NCBI GenBank assembly: GCA_037951165.1 | Contig: JBBDHG010000015.1 | Location: 1,535,501 to 1,599,500, forward strand | DNA length: 64,000 nucleotides | Source: Lophius americanus | Taxonomy: Eukaryota; Chordata; Actinopteri; Lophiiformes; Lophiidae | Direction: 5' to 3' | Shown: positions 37,001 through 52,000 of the stretch, in pieces | Layout of the letters: every line of letters starts with the position of its first letter | How positions within the stretch are numbered: position 1 is the first letter of the stretch | The notes under the pieces: model-generated | The model's input: the letters and a program-made list of their open reading frames with translations, nothing else | Told to the model about the DNA's origin: nothing | Database searches by the model: none | Program-made: the position numbers and the translations under genes

Positions 37001-40000
37001 AATTAAACATTTGAACATTTTTACCTTAGAACAAATACTTTTCTCAGAAGCATGTGTGCCACAATTATTGGCACCCCTAGGAAATCCTGTGATTTAAAAG
37101 GCAGCTGAGGCATATTCCAAGTCCTGCCTTATATTATTAGATGATCTTGTTTAAGTTGAAACTTTTAAGTGGTGAGCAATGACTTCTTGTATTACTGGGC
37201 TATAAATATGAGGTGTTGCAAGCCTAATTCTCACAATAGGTAAGACCAGAGATCACAGCAATGATGTGCGAAGAAAAGTTGTAGAGCTGCACAAATCTGG
37301 CAAGTTATACAAGAAAATCTGTCAACAGTTCAGTTTCAATGGTTAGATCAATAATTAAAAAGTTTAAAGAGACTAGAAAGACTAATAAATCAGCCTTGAA
37401 CTGGTTGTGTCTGCAGCTGACCCCATGCACTGTAAAATGGTTCAATTGGCTAAGCGGGAGCAGGGTTTCTCAGAGGATCACAGCTAGAGAATTGCAGAGG
37501 TCAGTTGAATCTTGGAGACAGAAAGTCTCCCTAACCACCATCAGACAGCACCCACACCAACACCAGCTGTTTAGGAGGGAAGCAAGAGAAGAGACTCTGC
37601 TGTCATCCACTCACAGTAAAGTAATTTTCCAAATCCCCACTGGGATTTTTAAACGGAGCATGGTCAGAGGTCAGATGAGAGAAAAATAGAGCATTTGGCA
37701 ACAAACATGAAATATGGGTGTGGCATAGCTAGAAGGGAAGCTATAGAAAAAAGCCCCCCATACCCAATGTGAAGTGTGGTGGTGGATCTCTGTTACTGAG
37801 GGGCTGCTTAGCTTCCAAAGTGCCAGGACATCTTATTAATGTACATGGTTCCATGGCCTCCATCAAATAGCAGCTGATATTGGATGAAAACCTAAAAGCC
37901 TCTGACGGGAAACTTAAAAGATGGACTATGGTTGGACCTTCCAGCAGGACAATGATCTGAAGCAGACCTCAAAATCAACCCAAGAATGTTTCAGAGATCA
38001 TCTCAGAATCTGAAGGAGTAGGAGAGAGATGTTACTAGATTTATAAGTTAAATTATAGTGAATACTTTGTATTAAAGAGCGTTGGTATAGATGTTTTTCT
38101 AGCAGTATTGGATACTTGGTTGGGTTTAGGCATCGAAAAAATATCAGGGTAAATTTAGAAACTGAAACTGCTTGATCAATCACAGGTGAACTTTTTTAGG
38201 CTTAAACATTTGATCTACTTGGTTTGTTATCGGAATTAAAAAATACCTTGTTGGGTTTATGAAACAAACAGAGGTCGTGTCACTCATTATACCCCATCCC
38301 CTGTAACTTTAGGCACTTTGTGAGATTTGCAGCTAAAAATGACAAGAGGAACGTTGAAAGTGAACAATGTTGAAAAGTGCAAAAAAAACATTTGCATTAA
38401 TATCCAAAGGGACTGCAGACATTGATGTGATATTTAATGATACTGGCCTGTTAAAGGGAAAACAGTTAACATGGGCTGTCTGCACGCTGTGGTCCAGTTT
38501 CCCAGAGAGCGCTCATGGGAATAAACCAAACGAGACACTTCCATGCATAGAAGCATTCTAATCTGGCACAAAGCCTCCATACTGTCTGAACATATGCTTA
38601 GCAGGTGTCTGAGCATTTAAATGACACTTATCAATAGCAGCTGTTCTTCCTGAGTCCTCTGGGTAGATCCGGTACAGAGATATACGGCTCCTTTAACAAG
38701 GTCCCTGGGTGCCGGTTTTTCATATTCCACACCTGTGAACATATTTCTTACTCCGTCTGCTTGATAGCAGGAGGGACATTATCACCAGGGTGTATCAAAT
38801 GACTGTTATTGATGGCCTTCATGTCAGTGAAGAGGAGGTGAACGCTACGATTAAAGTGAAAGTGATGGAGATACAATAAACTAAGCCGCCACCTTTTCCG
38901 ATAAATATTGTATTTTGCATGATCTCAAAAACAGACAGTGACCGTTTAAGTGGGAACGACTTTGTAATATTAAAGGAATAGTTCGCCTAATACGCACTTG
39001 TATTTTCAAGATAACGATTGATATAACCAGGGCATTATTCAGGGGGTCAAGAGAGCTGGAACATGCCCGTTCCTTCAATGAATAATTAAAGTCAGGCCCG
39101 TCTGTCTGTGCGTGCAGCTTTATACCTGCAGGTAAACACGGTTCAAAACTGCATGTGTTAAGCAGAATGCAGAAAAGATTAGGATTTAGCTTCCTGTGTC
39201 CATCATGTTTCACCTTAGAACATTTATGGGTTGGACACTCTGTTCCAGTTTATTATGTCCATTATTGCGGGCAGAAGTCACAGATTACAACTTCTGGAGA
39301 TCAATAACTTGTTGTCAAAACACAAGAGCAGATGACTGAAGTCAAAAACACGTATATTGGATACAATATTTGGTCACAGTTGCAGTTTCCCCTTTAACGT
39401 TGAGAGAAAGTGTGGTCCTATAAATGTACCTTAAATGTGACCACAAAGAGCTGCCCAAGCCTCACATGAGGCAAAAGAGAGCACGGCATAAATCCATGAA
39501 CATTGTGTACTAAACCTGAAGTTGGCCTTAAGGATATTGTGTATATTTTATATTTGTAGTTTGTTGTAGTGTGTAGCCACAGCAGCGTGAAAGCAAGCTG
39601 GGGAACCTCAGTCCTGCTAGAAGTCGATTTGTCGTCACTCGGTTCTCCTTAGGAGTAAGGCTGTGTATTAATTCTGGCTGTTGAAAATAAAAAGCCCGTT
39701 CTCTGCTTCAGAATCGGTCCAGACTCTGTTTCGTCACCAACCACGAGCTACAACTGAGCTAAGCACACAAGCGTAATATACCCGAAGTTTCCTTGCTACG
39801 GTGCCAGAGAGCTAACATGATGTGGACAGTTGAGCAAAACAAATTGCGAATCCCTCTTTAGCCAGGATTGGCCAGCCTTAATTTCTGGTAATATATAGAC
39901 TAGCTGCTCTAGTTAATTATTGCAAATTTAAATTGGAAGTTTTTTACAGTATATTTCCATTTCCATTTACAGAGTTATGAAAAATATAAAAAATGGTTTC

Positions 40001-43000
40001 TACATTGTTTATCACTGTTTCCTTTAAGACCAATGTTGAATGTTCAGAGAAGCTATAATCTGAAAAAAATCTCCAACCATTTTATTTCCCGTATTTTATA
40101 TATTTTAAGAGATGGTAATAGTTCAGATCGTAAAATAAAGAGTTGAGGTAAAATGTTTGCCAGCTGGTCGCAGGTGCCGGGCCGATCTCAGCCATTCTCT
40201 TTTTTTTTTTTTGTTCTTTTTCTTTTTCAAATTGAGCCAAATCAAATTAGTGTCAGGGAATGGAGGGTGTGATTGATTTTTCTCTACAGATGCTCTGCAG
40301 AACGGTGCAAGGCTTTGTTTGACTCAATCCCAGCAAATTTGACGCCAGCCGACGATAATTCTCAATCTGCCTCATTCGGAGCGGGTGAGAGGCTTTATCC
40401 GTTAACAATCACATAAAAAAAAATAATGGAACGCCATGACGTTAGAAGACTGTAATCCTTTTACTATACTTGTGTGGATCAGCTGCATCAATCCATCCGT
40501 CTGTTTTCTGTAACTCCTCATCCTTAAAGGACTGTAGTGGTGCATTACCCTGTCCCAGCCGACACTGGGCGGGGTTTCACCCTAGTCAAGTCACCAGTTC
40601 AACAGAAGGAGCTGTAGAAATTCTTATGGACTGAAGTTTTACAAACGTCAGGTCTGTGTTCAGGAGCAGAATTTAAGCCCAATGTTATGACCAAGTTCTT
40701 GAAGCAAAACTTGTTTTAGGATTATAAATTGAGTTTACAGGGTCATGATTGTCAGAAGCAAAATTCATCAATCATCAACAACCTATTGAAGCTTAGAGGA
40801 GAAAATACTTTGAGGCTGAGTTGGAAAGGAAAGTTATTTATAACGGATGTAAGAAAAGGAAGGAGACCTTTGAGAATGAAAACCAGTCTGAGGGTGAACT
40901 TGAACGATGATTTTTGTAGTTCTTCTCAACAGCTTTTGTAACATCGTGTGAAATAAACACAGCCGAACTAATATCAGTCGAAAAGGACAGAACAAACCGA
41001 TCAGCCACAACATTATGAAGTGAATAATATCGATCGTTTTGTTGCAGTGGCTCCCATCACATTGTAAACCCAAATGCTCAAATTAATTAATTTGAACGAG
41101 AATTTAAAAAAAAACTCAAGCCTATTAAGATATTCTACTTAATTAAAAATGATGAATGTCAGTAACATTTTGCTTTTCTTTGAGTTTCACAAAATCATAA
41201 TTTTCAAGCAATATGAACTAATGTAACTGACTTAAACCCACAAGAATATTTAACTACAATTTAACTAACATCTATCCGTGCGTCAGAATTTTCTTGGAAG
41301 GCTGCTTTGGGACCTAAATAGTTTCACCGTATGAATGTGTGTGTGAGTGGGTGTGTGGGTAGGTTTGTGGGTGTGTGTGGGTGTGTGCGTGTAGAAGAAC
41401 ACAGAGCATTCATTAACATAGATTCTGTTGGTGTGTCCAGATATTTAAATAATTAATGAAGTTGTGCTGCAGCGCCTGATGCATAAATAGAACAGATGGC
41501 GTAGATGCACCAGTTGTTTTTCTAGTTCTCTCCAGCTTTTATAGGGACTGAGTGAAATTACAATAATGATTTTAATTCATGTTACACCCAAAAGACAAGT
41601 AGGGATGATCAAGGGGTTGGATATGAAGCCTTAAGTTGTGCCCAGATAAGATTTTACTTGTAAAAGAGATGCCCTAAATTCATTTGTAGCTCGGACGGTA
41701 TACCGGATCCTTTTAATGGGTTGGTATAATTTAAGTAGGGTTCTAATGAGTTAAGGATGAGACTGAAGTTTCCGTAGGATAGGACCGGGAAGACTCTCCA
41801 TTTGCCACAGTTGGTTAGCCAGTGAGACCACAATGTTCCAGACACCAGAGAGGGATCTTGTTTGCAAAATACCAACCATGTCCACTAGGGGGCGATATGT
41901 GCGTACTACAGCCTTGTAACATTGTTTTTATCAAAACTTTACATCATTTTTAGCAAAAATAAAGTTACAATCATTTGGTAAGCCCAATTATTGGCCTGTT
42001 ATGTTGGGTATAGTAAGTTTTTGGTCCCTGAGGTCGCAGATGTTGCCTCAAGGTGGCTGTGGATCGGAGAGGAGGGACATGGGTGACTTGATTAACCTCG
42101 GCTGACCGTTTGACATGAGTAAGTCAATTGAACGCAATGTTTCATGTCTTTTATTCCCGAATACTCCGATTCCTTGGTCCGCGCAAGAAACAAGGAAAGG
42201 CAATTTTATTTATATAGCCTCATTCAGGCACAAGGCAATTGAAAGCGCTTTAGAAATAAATAAAAAATAATTAGAATAAGACATTAAAACAAAGTTAAAA
42301 GACAATTAAAAAAAAGTAAGCAAATATAAAAGTCCAGTTCAAGAAAGTTAAGTAAGATTCTGGGAGTTTGTTCCAAACATGAGAAGCATAGAAGCATTAA
42401 GCTGCTTCGCCGTGCATGTAGGCGGCAAACCTGTCACGGATGAGCGGAGGCGCCAGGATGCCTCGTAATTAACAAGCAGGTCAGGTATACATTCAGGCCT
42501 AAGACCATTAAATGTTTTGCAAACAAATAAAATAATCTTAAAATCTATAACTCGACACACAAGAACATAGTTTTTATTTTTTCTTCAGCTGGCTCGGTTT
42601 GCGTTCACAAAGGCAAAACTCAAACCGAGAGTAAATTGTAAAGAAAGTCATTGAAGATTTGGCGTGTATATAATGGCAAAAACCTTTGTGATTTCTACAC
42701 TGTCAAAACTCAAAATCTCAAGAAGCATCTTTGTCTAATTGCTGGTCAATACATCTGGTAGCGCTTTGATGTAAGACACAATCACGTAACAAGTAACTTT
42801 TCAGTGAGAATTGTTTTTAGAAAATGCATCTTAAACATAAATCAAAGAAAATATCTCAAATTATCTAAAGTATTTTCCAGCCAACAGCTAAATGAAAAAA
42901 TGTTTTACTCTTAAAATGCTTTTAATCTTATCTCAATGAGGTGATAGTCCTTAAACTTGAACATTGTAACTACTATACAACTTAGACTAAGTTAAATTCA

Positions 43001-46000
43001 CCTAAAACGAAGGTGAGGTTGACATTTATGGTAACATAAATTCTTCTTTTTTTGAGTGTTACTCTTGTGTAGTACTTCCTAATACAAGTAAACAATGTTC
43101 GAAAGGTGAATACACCTTTTTGACATCTTGTATTCTCTGATTATCTGAATACACGTGTTCCATGAAAGACTTTTTACAATCAGACAAACTCACCTCAGAA
43201 GACGGCTGGCTCTAATGAGATACAAGCAAACAAATCGCATCAAGAGGGTTAACGCCCCAGGGTTCGGTCAAATTGGGTTTTATAAAGCTGGTGTGAACAT
43301 TACCATAGAATGCAAAATGCCGGCCCGGCTGGGTTCTCGACATTATCGGGGTGCAGTTGGGGGCTAAAATAAGCTTGTCCTTGCTGTTTGCACTCATTTC
43401 CTATAAACATCCAGATTTGTGACATAGACCAAGAATCATAGCCGATGGGGTCACAGAATCACGCAAATCACCCGCTGCAGAGAAACAATCGATGACACAA
43501 ACATCTCTTCCTCTTCTTTTGCGTAGAGGCAGATGAGATCATGATGTTGTGTGTTGCTGCCATCTACTGTTTGTTATAAATCATTCTTTTGGCAGTTATT
43601 TTTACTTATTCCCTCCAATCCTGGGTTTATATTCCATCGGTTGCTCCATGTTAGCACATTTATTCTTCCTTCTGAATTTTTTATTTTATTTATTTATTTG
43701 TGATTACAGAGAGAGTAAATTTCTGGTGCTGTACTCTGTTGTTTAAGATCACCTGTGTTTCTAATATTTGGGAGATAGGATCTTGTGTCAGAACAACATA
43801 ATTTTGGACAATGATCCTCCGGCAGTTTTCCAGAAATCTACTGCTTCACAAATTCTCTGACAATGGACACTCTGATTAAAAAGTTTCAAGGTTAATTTGT
43901 TTATCATTTCACACCAAGAGCAAAGTCTTGCTGCGACTTTCACACATCAAATTTCGTCATCAGGGAGTGAACTCCTCAGCTGCTGACAACAGCTGGATAA
44001 TGTTTCCTCGAGAATAAAACACTGAAAAAAAATGTTAATGTCAGCAGTGTTCTATCTGAGCTGGGATTTTAACCTTCAGTGTGACTGAAGACTTATGGAA
44101 CGTATTCTCTCAACGTCAGTCAGTAGGATTCAGGAAAATTAAAGACTTAAATAAGACTAGGTACCACTTCACAATAATAACCTCCTGAGGTTAAGTTAAG
44201 GTTAAGTTAGTTTAAGTATTAGGTTGTAAACAGCTCATAAATCAGCACATAAAAAGACTTGTTACCTGCCAAATAATGAGCTCACTTTGTCTTTACTCCT
44301 CAGTCTGAGGTTTATAGTGGTTACTGGTTCCAGCCAGCAACCTTGTTGTTCAAAGAGTTTATTCTAACACAAAAATAAGTTCAATGCAACTCAGTCAGTG
44401 GTTAAATGGTAGTATATTCGTAAATATATATATTATGTATTCGTAAAGTATCTGATCAAACTGTCAGTCAACATGTAGATTGATAATGAGACAAGGCAGC
44501 AAGATCTGAGATATTACAAAATATGCTGCATTAAATTGAACCTGCATCCATTGTTTAATACTATGTTATAACTTGTTTATAATGTACAACCTAATTAATG
44601 ACTAAATTATCACAACTATTACAGTCATTACAATTATTATTACAATAACACTTGTAAATCTCTTATGAGGACAGTCTTATTACTAAAGTCTACAGAAAAA
44701 CAAAATATTCAACCTAATGTTTGAAATTTTCTCAGCCCAACATAATTCACATTCTGCTGATGTTTAATAATGACTAATTAAGACCATTTAGGCTTAAGCA
44801 CACGTGTATTCTTTTGTAGAATTGTTGGTTCGGACAAAAAGACTATATGGCTAAGACCTGATTAAAGTTAGGCAACTAATACTACTAATCATATTTCTCT
44901 GTAGGGGAATATTAAATCATTTTCTGTTTTCAATTAGACAGAATGGATGTGAATTTGACATTAATCTATTTATTTCGTTGGTCCTCTGGATCTCTTAGTG
45001 AGCCAGACCACATAGATTTGGGATGCTTCTAACTACCTTTTTGCTTTTTTTTTCTCTTCTGTTCAGAATGCTAGAGTTTAATGACCTTAACCTTAACGAA
45101 CCTTGGTTGATTTTTTTGAAAGATCAGTTGTATATATTTTTGACATTAGGGAGAGCTTGTTCAAGAAATATCATTGTTTTCCCTACATAACCTCCTAACC
45201 ATTAGTCTGATTTAGTCCAAATTTGGTGCTTGTAAATCGACTCGAGGAGATCTTCTTCTTTGTCTGTCGACGGTTCCCTTCAGTGGTCGCCACAGCAGAT
45301 TATCCATCTTCATCTCCGGTTTGGAAATCTGTTTCCCCTCCACAAACATTGATTTGGCATAGGTTTTACGTCGGATGCCCTTCCCGACGCAATCTTCCCC
45401 ATTGATCCGGGCTTGAGACCGGCACTGAAGTACACATTCTTCCGACCCCTTTGTGGCTGGGTTGACTCGATATCCATCATGTATACATCATTTTTAACTG
45501 AACTAGATCGTACTTTTATTAATAGGGGATTTATTATTGAATTTGAGCAGATCAATCAGGGAATTCAATTCACCATCCGCTCTAGTCGTAATGTTTAGGC
45601 CACACAACTAGACTGTGCAGAATATTGTTTTTGATAGTAAAAGTAGCCATTTGTTCCATGAGACCCATTTGACGCTTCAGAAATTCAGGTCTAACATAAC
45701 CATGTTGTAGACAGTATTGGCAATTTATTGTTTCCATGAGACGAGTTTGACTCTCTTTGTGTTTTTTATGACCCTATTCAAAGAGCAGCGACTCCATTTG
45801 AGTCCAGAAAGCACTGCTGCTTTTACATTTTGTGAAACACTGGGTGCGTTTGACCCATCCATCTACCCCAACCTAACCTCAATATGGACTCTACTCCTTA
45901 TTTGTTCCATTCGTAATTACCGCAGCCAAAAAAGGTCACCGCCGAACAATATGCTAATTTGGGTTTTAATAAGCTACCTGCAGAGAGGACTAATGCAGAG

Positions 46001-49000
46001 GTTTTTCCTGTTTAGGGTGGGCTCTGTGAACCACTGAACCTCATCTTGTTGATAATCACTTTATTAACCTGACCATGATCCCCTTAGAAGCAGGAAAAAG
46101 GAACTTTTGACCTATAATAATGTGATGTCGTTTCTGTTTTAAGTTTCTTTGGGTTGCCCTGGTATCATTGTGACCTCTCGGTGTAATTACTGTCAATGTG
46201 ACACTGCAAGGCCTCATTGTGAGTTTCAAATGCAATAATCTGCCATGGCTGCCAAGTGTTATGTAAGTGCTGACTCCAATTAAGCAGAATGAGCCTGACT
46301 AAATAACTAATAAGTTCAAAGAAAATATGTTGTTGTAGTTCTTTTCTTTGTGCAAATCTTTATTTCCATAATAATTAGACTGACAAAAAGGGACAAACAG
46401 ACACACAGTATACACTGCAACAAACCCTTTCAAAATAAGAATAATTAGTAATAAAATAGTATTTTTATTACTTTATTACTGCAAAATTATCTGCCAACAA
46501 AAGAAGAAAATTTGATCTTTTTTTTAATATACTTATCCCATCATCTTCAAATAAGGCTTTATATTAGACAATATATTATAAAACAAATAGCTCTACCCAC
46601 GGCATTTGCCTCGAACCAAAGAAGGATTTAATGGGGAAATAAAGAAATGAAAGGGAAAGGATTAAATAAGAAACTCAGGCTTTGAAAAAGCAATTCTATT
46701 CTTGTCATTGTTGATCAAGCAGCCTTATAATTAAACAAACTCTGGTTTCAAACATAAACTGACTCAGAATCAGAAATAAAATGTCAGTAGAATCCCTAAC
46801 TAAAATAATTAAGGACCAAAAAGCTTGAAGCAGGTACAGTGCTCTAAAAAAGAAACTTCCCTTGTAAACAGAAAGTATCTTTTCAACAAAAAAATATTAT
46901 GTATGTATGTATTATCTTGATTCAAAATATTTCATCTTACTTTCATTTAATTTTTTTTGCAGTGTAAAACATAAACGAAAACTTGAGTATAACATATTAA
47001 ACACACAAAAATTATATTGTGAGTGAAAAGGATGGAACATAGTGTGGCTCCTCGTTTCTGTTCCAATGACCCGCGCTGCAGCGAGTATAAAAATATAACA
47101 TTAAAGTACATGATGTGCAAAAGGACCAATACGGTAATTTACATACAGACAAAACAATAAATAGCGGGAAACAGATTTGGGAGTGTGTTTAAAGTGGCTG
47201 ATGTGTTTGTGGGAGTCATGGACCAGAGTTACTTTGGGTGGGGTTGTGGCTTGGTGGATTTAGAGGGGATGGGGGAGAGAGTTCAATTTCCTGACAGCTT
47301 GATGGATGAAGCTGCCCGTGAGTCTGCTGGAGCAGGCACTGATGCTCCGCTACCTTTTCCCTGACGGTAGGAGGCCGAGGAGGTTGTGTAAGGGGTGGCT
47401 GGGTTCACCCAAAATAATGAGTGCTCTACGGTTGAGGCGGGTGTTGTAAGTGGCCAGGTGGGAGGGGAGTGAGGTGGGGTCCTGTGGTTGTAGTCACTGC
47501 AGCTCCCGCAGCACACAGCGATGCAGCTGGTCAGGGTGCTCTCAATGGTGCCACGGTACAACGGGCACATGATGGTTGTTGGGGGCTCTTGCCTTCATCA
47601 GCTTGCGGAGAAAGTATAGGCGCTGCTGAGCTTTCTCGCCAATGATCATGATCAAATTGTATTTATTTTCACTTATCATATAAGCCACACATTCCATGTT
47701 GAGAAGGTCAAGAATTTCCCCTAACCATGATACTGCTAGAGGCATTATTACTTTTGTATCTTCCTATTTAAAAAAAAAAAAGAATCACTCTTTTCGCAAC
47801 CAAAAATAATCCAAGTTCAACATTTTACTATCTTATTTTGACTTTGTCAGTCCAACCTTTTTCCCCAATAAGCCAAACACAGGACATGCAAGAATTATAA
47901 TTTCCAGTAATTTTTAAATCCAATGAAAGCCTTCTGTCCAATAACAATAAGGGTAAAGGCCCGGGTAGGGGGCCTTCAGTTGACAAAGGTTAAAACAACA
48001 AAGGAATTAAAAATTGAAAGTTATGGAAACTGGAGGTAAAGAAAAATGCAGCATGACAATAAAAACACACCGCTACTTCCCATTTAGGACCAGAGATAGT
48101 AAACCTGATGTGTGAGGAAAGATGTCTCACTTCATCTCTAAATCCAGACACCATAAATGGACAGGAATTAGAAGTATCGTTTTGTTTTTTCTCTCTCCCT
48201 GACATTTAATTTATTTTTCTTTCCAAGCACCATGGGCCCTTTGTCTTAATTCTCCCTGTGCATGAAAACGTGATTCCTTCGGTTAGTTCTGTTCTGACCA
48301 GCTTTAACCCCTAGTTTGGAACACGCCATTCATTGTCAAACATAGTTAAAACCTCAAAGAGCCCGTAAAGTCGGCATAGGGGTCTCAAGAAAACAAGGTC
48401 TCAACAGGTGAGACCAGTTGGAGCAGAGATGCATATTAAAAACACAGACTTTATTCCACGTGTATTTCCTGTTTCAGGTTGAACATTGGGAAGAATGATC
48501 TGGTGACCTTCTATGATGGTGACGACCTCACAGCTAGAGTTCTGGGTCAGTATGGAGGATCAAAGTCTCGGTTCAAGCTCTATACCTCCACTTCAGACGT
48601 CACCATCCAGTTCCAGTCGGACCCTGCCACCAACGTCTATGGATATGGCAACGGCTTCATAGTCCACTTCTTCGGTAAGTCGTGGAACCAGTCAAAGAGA
48701 CATCTCAACCACGCTGAGATTTAGACCACAGTAAAATCACATCAGGTATCAAATTTGATGTTTAAAGGCAAGTCTGGAGCAATAAAAAACGATAGCTCCG
48801 TGATATTCCATTTGTAAATTAAAGCCGTGTTGTCACGCTGAAGTTTCTGCCTGCTTTCGGGTAGTAAAGTCTTCTTATGTCAAGGTCTGTTCTCATCAAT
48901 GTGAACTTGACACCCATGTCTAGTATCTAAAGAAAAGGTGGGGTGAGTAACTATAGCATAGCATCAGATTTGAGACCTGTGTGTCTGTTTTTGCTGGCCT

Positions 49001-52000
49001 GAGACCTGAGAAAATGACAGTAATAAGAGAATGTCACTGGAGTTGGCGGCCATCAGCGCCGCAGGCAGCACACCAGATCTGATAAGAGTTGATGAATTCA
49101 GACGGTGAGGAGAGGTTGGGAATAAAAGCAAGGAACTAACAGAAAGGAAGCTGTTATCAGTCTCCTCATGAATGTTATTGCTGGAAAGTAAACACAGGAG
49201 ATCGAGGTAGGCAGCTGTCAGATAGCGGTGCTTCCATAGTCAACAAGTGCAATTACTTCGGTGTGTTTGTTCAAATCAGACTCCAAGCTCGAGGCCCTGA
49301 ACCTGTTGCTATGCAAACAAGCCTGACAGCTCAAACGTTCTATAAAATAATCTGACGGAAAATACATTTTTATTCAGCTTTTTAGTGGAATATTGCTGTT
49401 GTGGTAAGCTCTGCCACACAGGTAGAAGGTTCTAGGTTTAAATCCAAACGGAGACATAAAACCTGTCTGTATGGTGCGTCGGCTTCCTCCCACAGTCCAA
49501 AATCATCGTTGATTTGATCCCCGGCCCTGCAGTTGAAATGTTGAAGTCTCTTTGAGCAAGATAGTGAACCCAAGTTGATCCCAATGGCGGTTCCATTGGT
49601 GTGTGAATGATCATTGCTCCTGTTGAGCAGGTGGAGCCTTGCGTGGCAGCCTCTGTCACCACTGTATGAATGTTTGTGTGAATGGGTGAATGCTGGCTTA
49701 TTTTAAAGCACGTTGAGTAGTTAAACAGAATAGAAACACACATTTAACACCTGAGAAATAATAATTCATCACTAGCCAATAAGGATGAAGCTAAAGAAAA
49801 GTCTAGTGATGTTGAAGTGTGCAAAAGTGTTATAGAGGAACTTCCCCCCACTGGTACATTAAGATCCCACATTAAAAATGAAAACTTTCTGGACAAAGCT
49901 TTAGACAGGTTTTGGATATCATTGTAGAAGGAGTACCTACTAGTTTCAAGTAGTTTCCTCTCCAATCTGCTACCAATTCTCAATTACATTGTCTGAATAC
50001 AACTTTTGGAGTCAAACCTACATCAAGCAAAAATACAGTCTGAGGGCTTCATATCTACCTCTCATTCTGCCCTAGCAGAATAAAGCAGCTGTTCTCTAGT
50101 TTCTCACTGATAGTAAGTCACTAGAGAAACACTACAGAGGAAACACTAGACAGTTTGTTTGTGGTTATAATGTTTTAATATTTTAGACTAAGAGTGTACA
50201 AAAAGGAATTTTCTAAATAATTTACGATCATAATCATCCGGGGGACTGACTTTTTTTTTGCTTTAATCCACAGAAATTCATCGCTGAAAACCCATGTCTT
50301 GCGGTATCCTTCTCCTAATTTCCTTTCTTGGTCTCTTCATCTCTTTTTCTGACCACACATACACTCCTGCAGAGGTTCCTCGTAATGACACCTGTCCTGA
50401 GCTTCCAGAGATCACAAATGGCTGGAAGAGTACATCCCACCCCGAGCTGGTTCAAGGCACCGTGGTGACTTACCAGTGTTACCCAGGTTATCAGGTGGTG
50501 GGCGCCGAGCTTCTCATGTGCCAATGGGACCTCACCTGGAGTGGAGACATACCAAGCTGCGAGAGAGGTGAGTACTGACTTTAAACTTGGTACCAGAGAG
50601 TATTCATGGAGGGGCTGACAGCAGCAACAAAACACATGAAGAGGTAATGTTGGTACCTCATTTTACTCATTTTTACTCTAAATCTTTTTTTCTTTCACGA
50701 CATTATCTCAGTTGCTCTTCTAGATATTGCTCAAACACTATTACTACTGTAGATTCACCATCGCTTTTCACCCGAGGCAATACGAGGCCAGTTGGGCTGA
50801 TGAAACATGAGCATGGATTCTATTTTGGATTGCAGTGTATTTGCTGATCATGCAATGTTTTATTAATAAAGTGAAATAGAAAAACAAATAGTACAAGAAA
50901 TGTGACATAACCGACCTTCTTAATGTCTTTCTTCCTTCAGCGATGTCTTGCACGGACCCAGGAAATTTGGAGCACAGCAGGCGGGTGCTGTCAGGTCCCC
51001 ATTTCACCGTGGGTTCAACCATCCAGTACATATGCAACAAAGGTTTTGTTCTGTCAGGAAACAGTTTGCTAACCTGCTTCAACAGAGGATCTTCAGGCCC
51101 CAAGTGGAACCAGAGGCTACCCAGATGCTTGCGTATGTTTGAGCTCCTCAATGCCTTTACAGAGTTATAGCAGACGGTAGCGCTAGATCGATCAGGAGTC
51201 ACAGCAGTTGTCCACTTATTAGAGGGTTGGTGGTTTGATCCACAACCTCTCTGTGCTTCCTCCACCCCAGCAGACCACAGAGTAGACATTTGCAGATGAT
51301 ACCACAGTGTCATAAAATGCTTTTAACAGATCATACATGTACACTGTAAAGGCTGGGATAGAAACGCCATCTACCCAGGTTGGGAGTTGACCGCTCTACT
51401 CATTGAGCTACAGCCAGATGTTGCAGTGTATTACCTTTCATGCAAAAACTTCAAGGGAGTATTGACGTTGCATGTCTTTAGATTGATTGAATGCTGTATT
51501 TGTCTCTTTCACTAGTTGGGGGCGTCACACTTTCATTAATTCTGATATTGATGAAGTATACACTCTCCTTTAACAAGTCACAAACATTACATTATTGAGC
51601 CTGGTTATGAATTAATAGCGTTAGTGGCTCATCCTGACTGAAATGGGTCAGCCCTCAAACCATAAAGATTGTTTCAGACGTTTTGAAATATTGTTCTAAA
51701 TACAAGCTTTCACTGAATTCTACACACGTTCGAACAAATACAAAAATCGTATCGTTTGCGCTGTATCTTCATCTAAACAAAAAGATGGTTCTGGAATATC
51801 AAGAAAAGCTTCTGTGAATATTTAAAAGATTTAAGGTGTCATTAAAAATTACATGTTTCCAGACGGTTTTAATGTAATCATCAACAGCAGCTGACCTTCA
51901 CTGCCAACCCTTCTTCAGATAAAGTTGGCAAGTGCTTCAGCCTGATTGAACTGTAATTTCCTCTCCAAACAGCCTTGATGGCATTGACCTCATTTGCATG

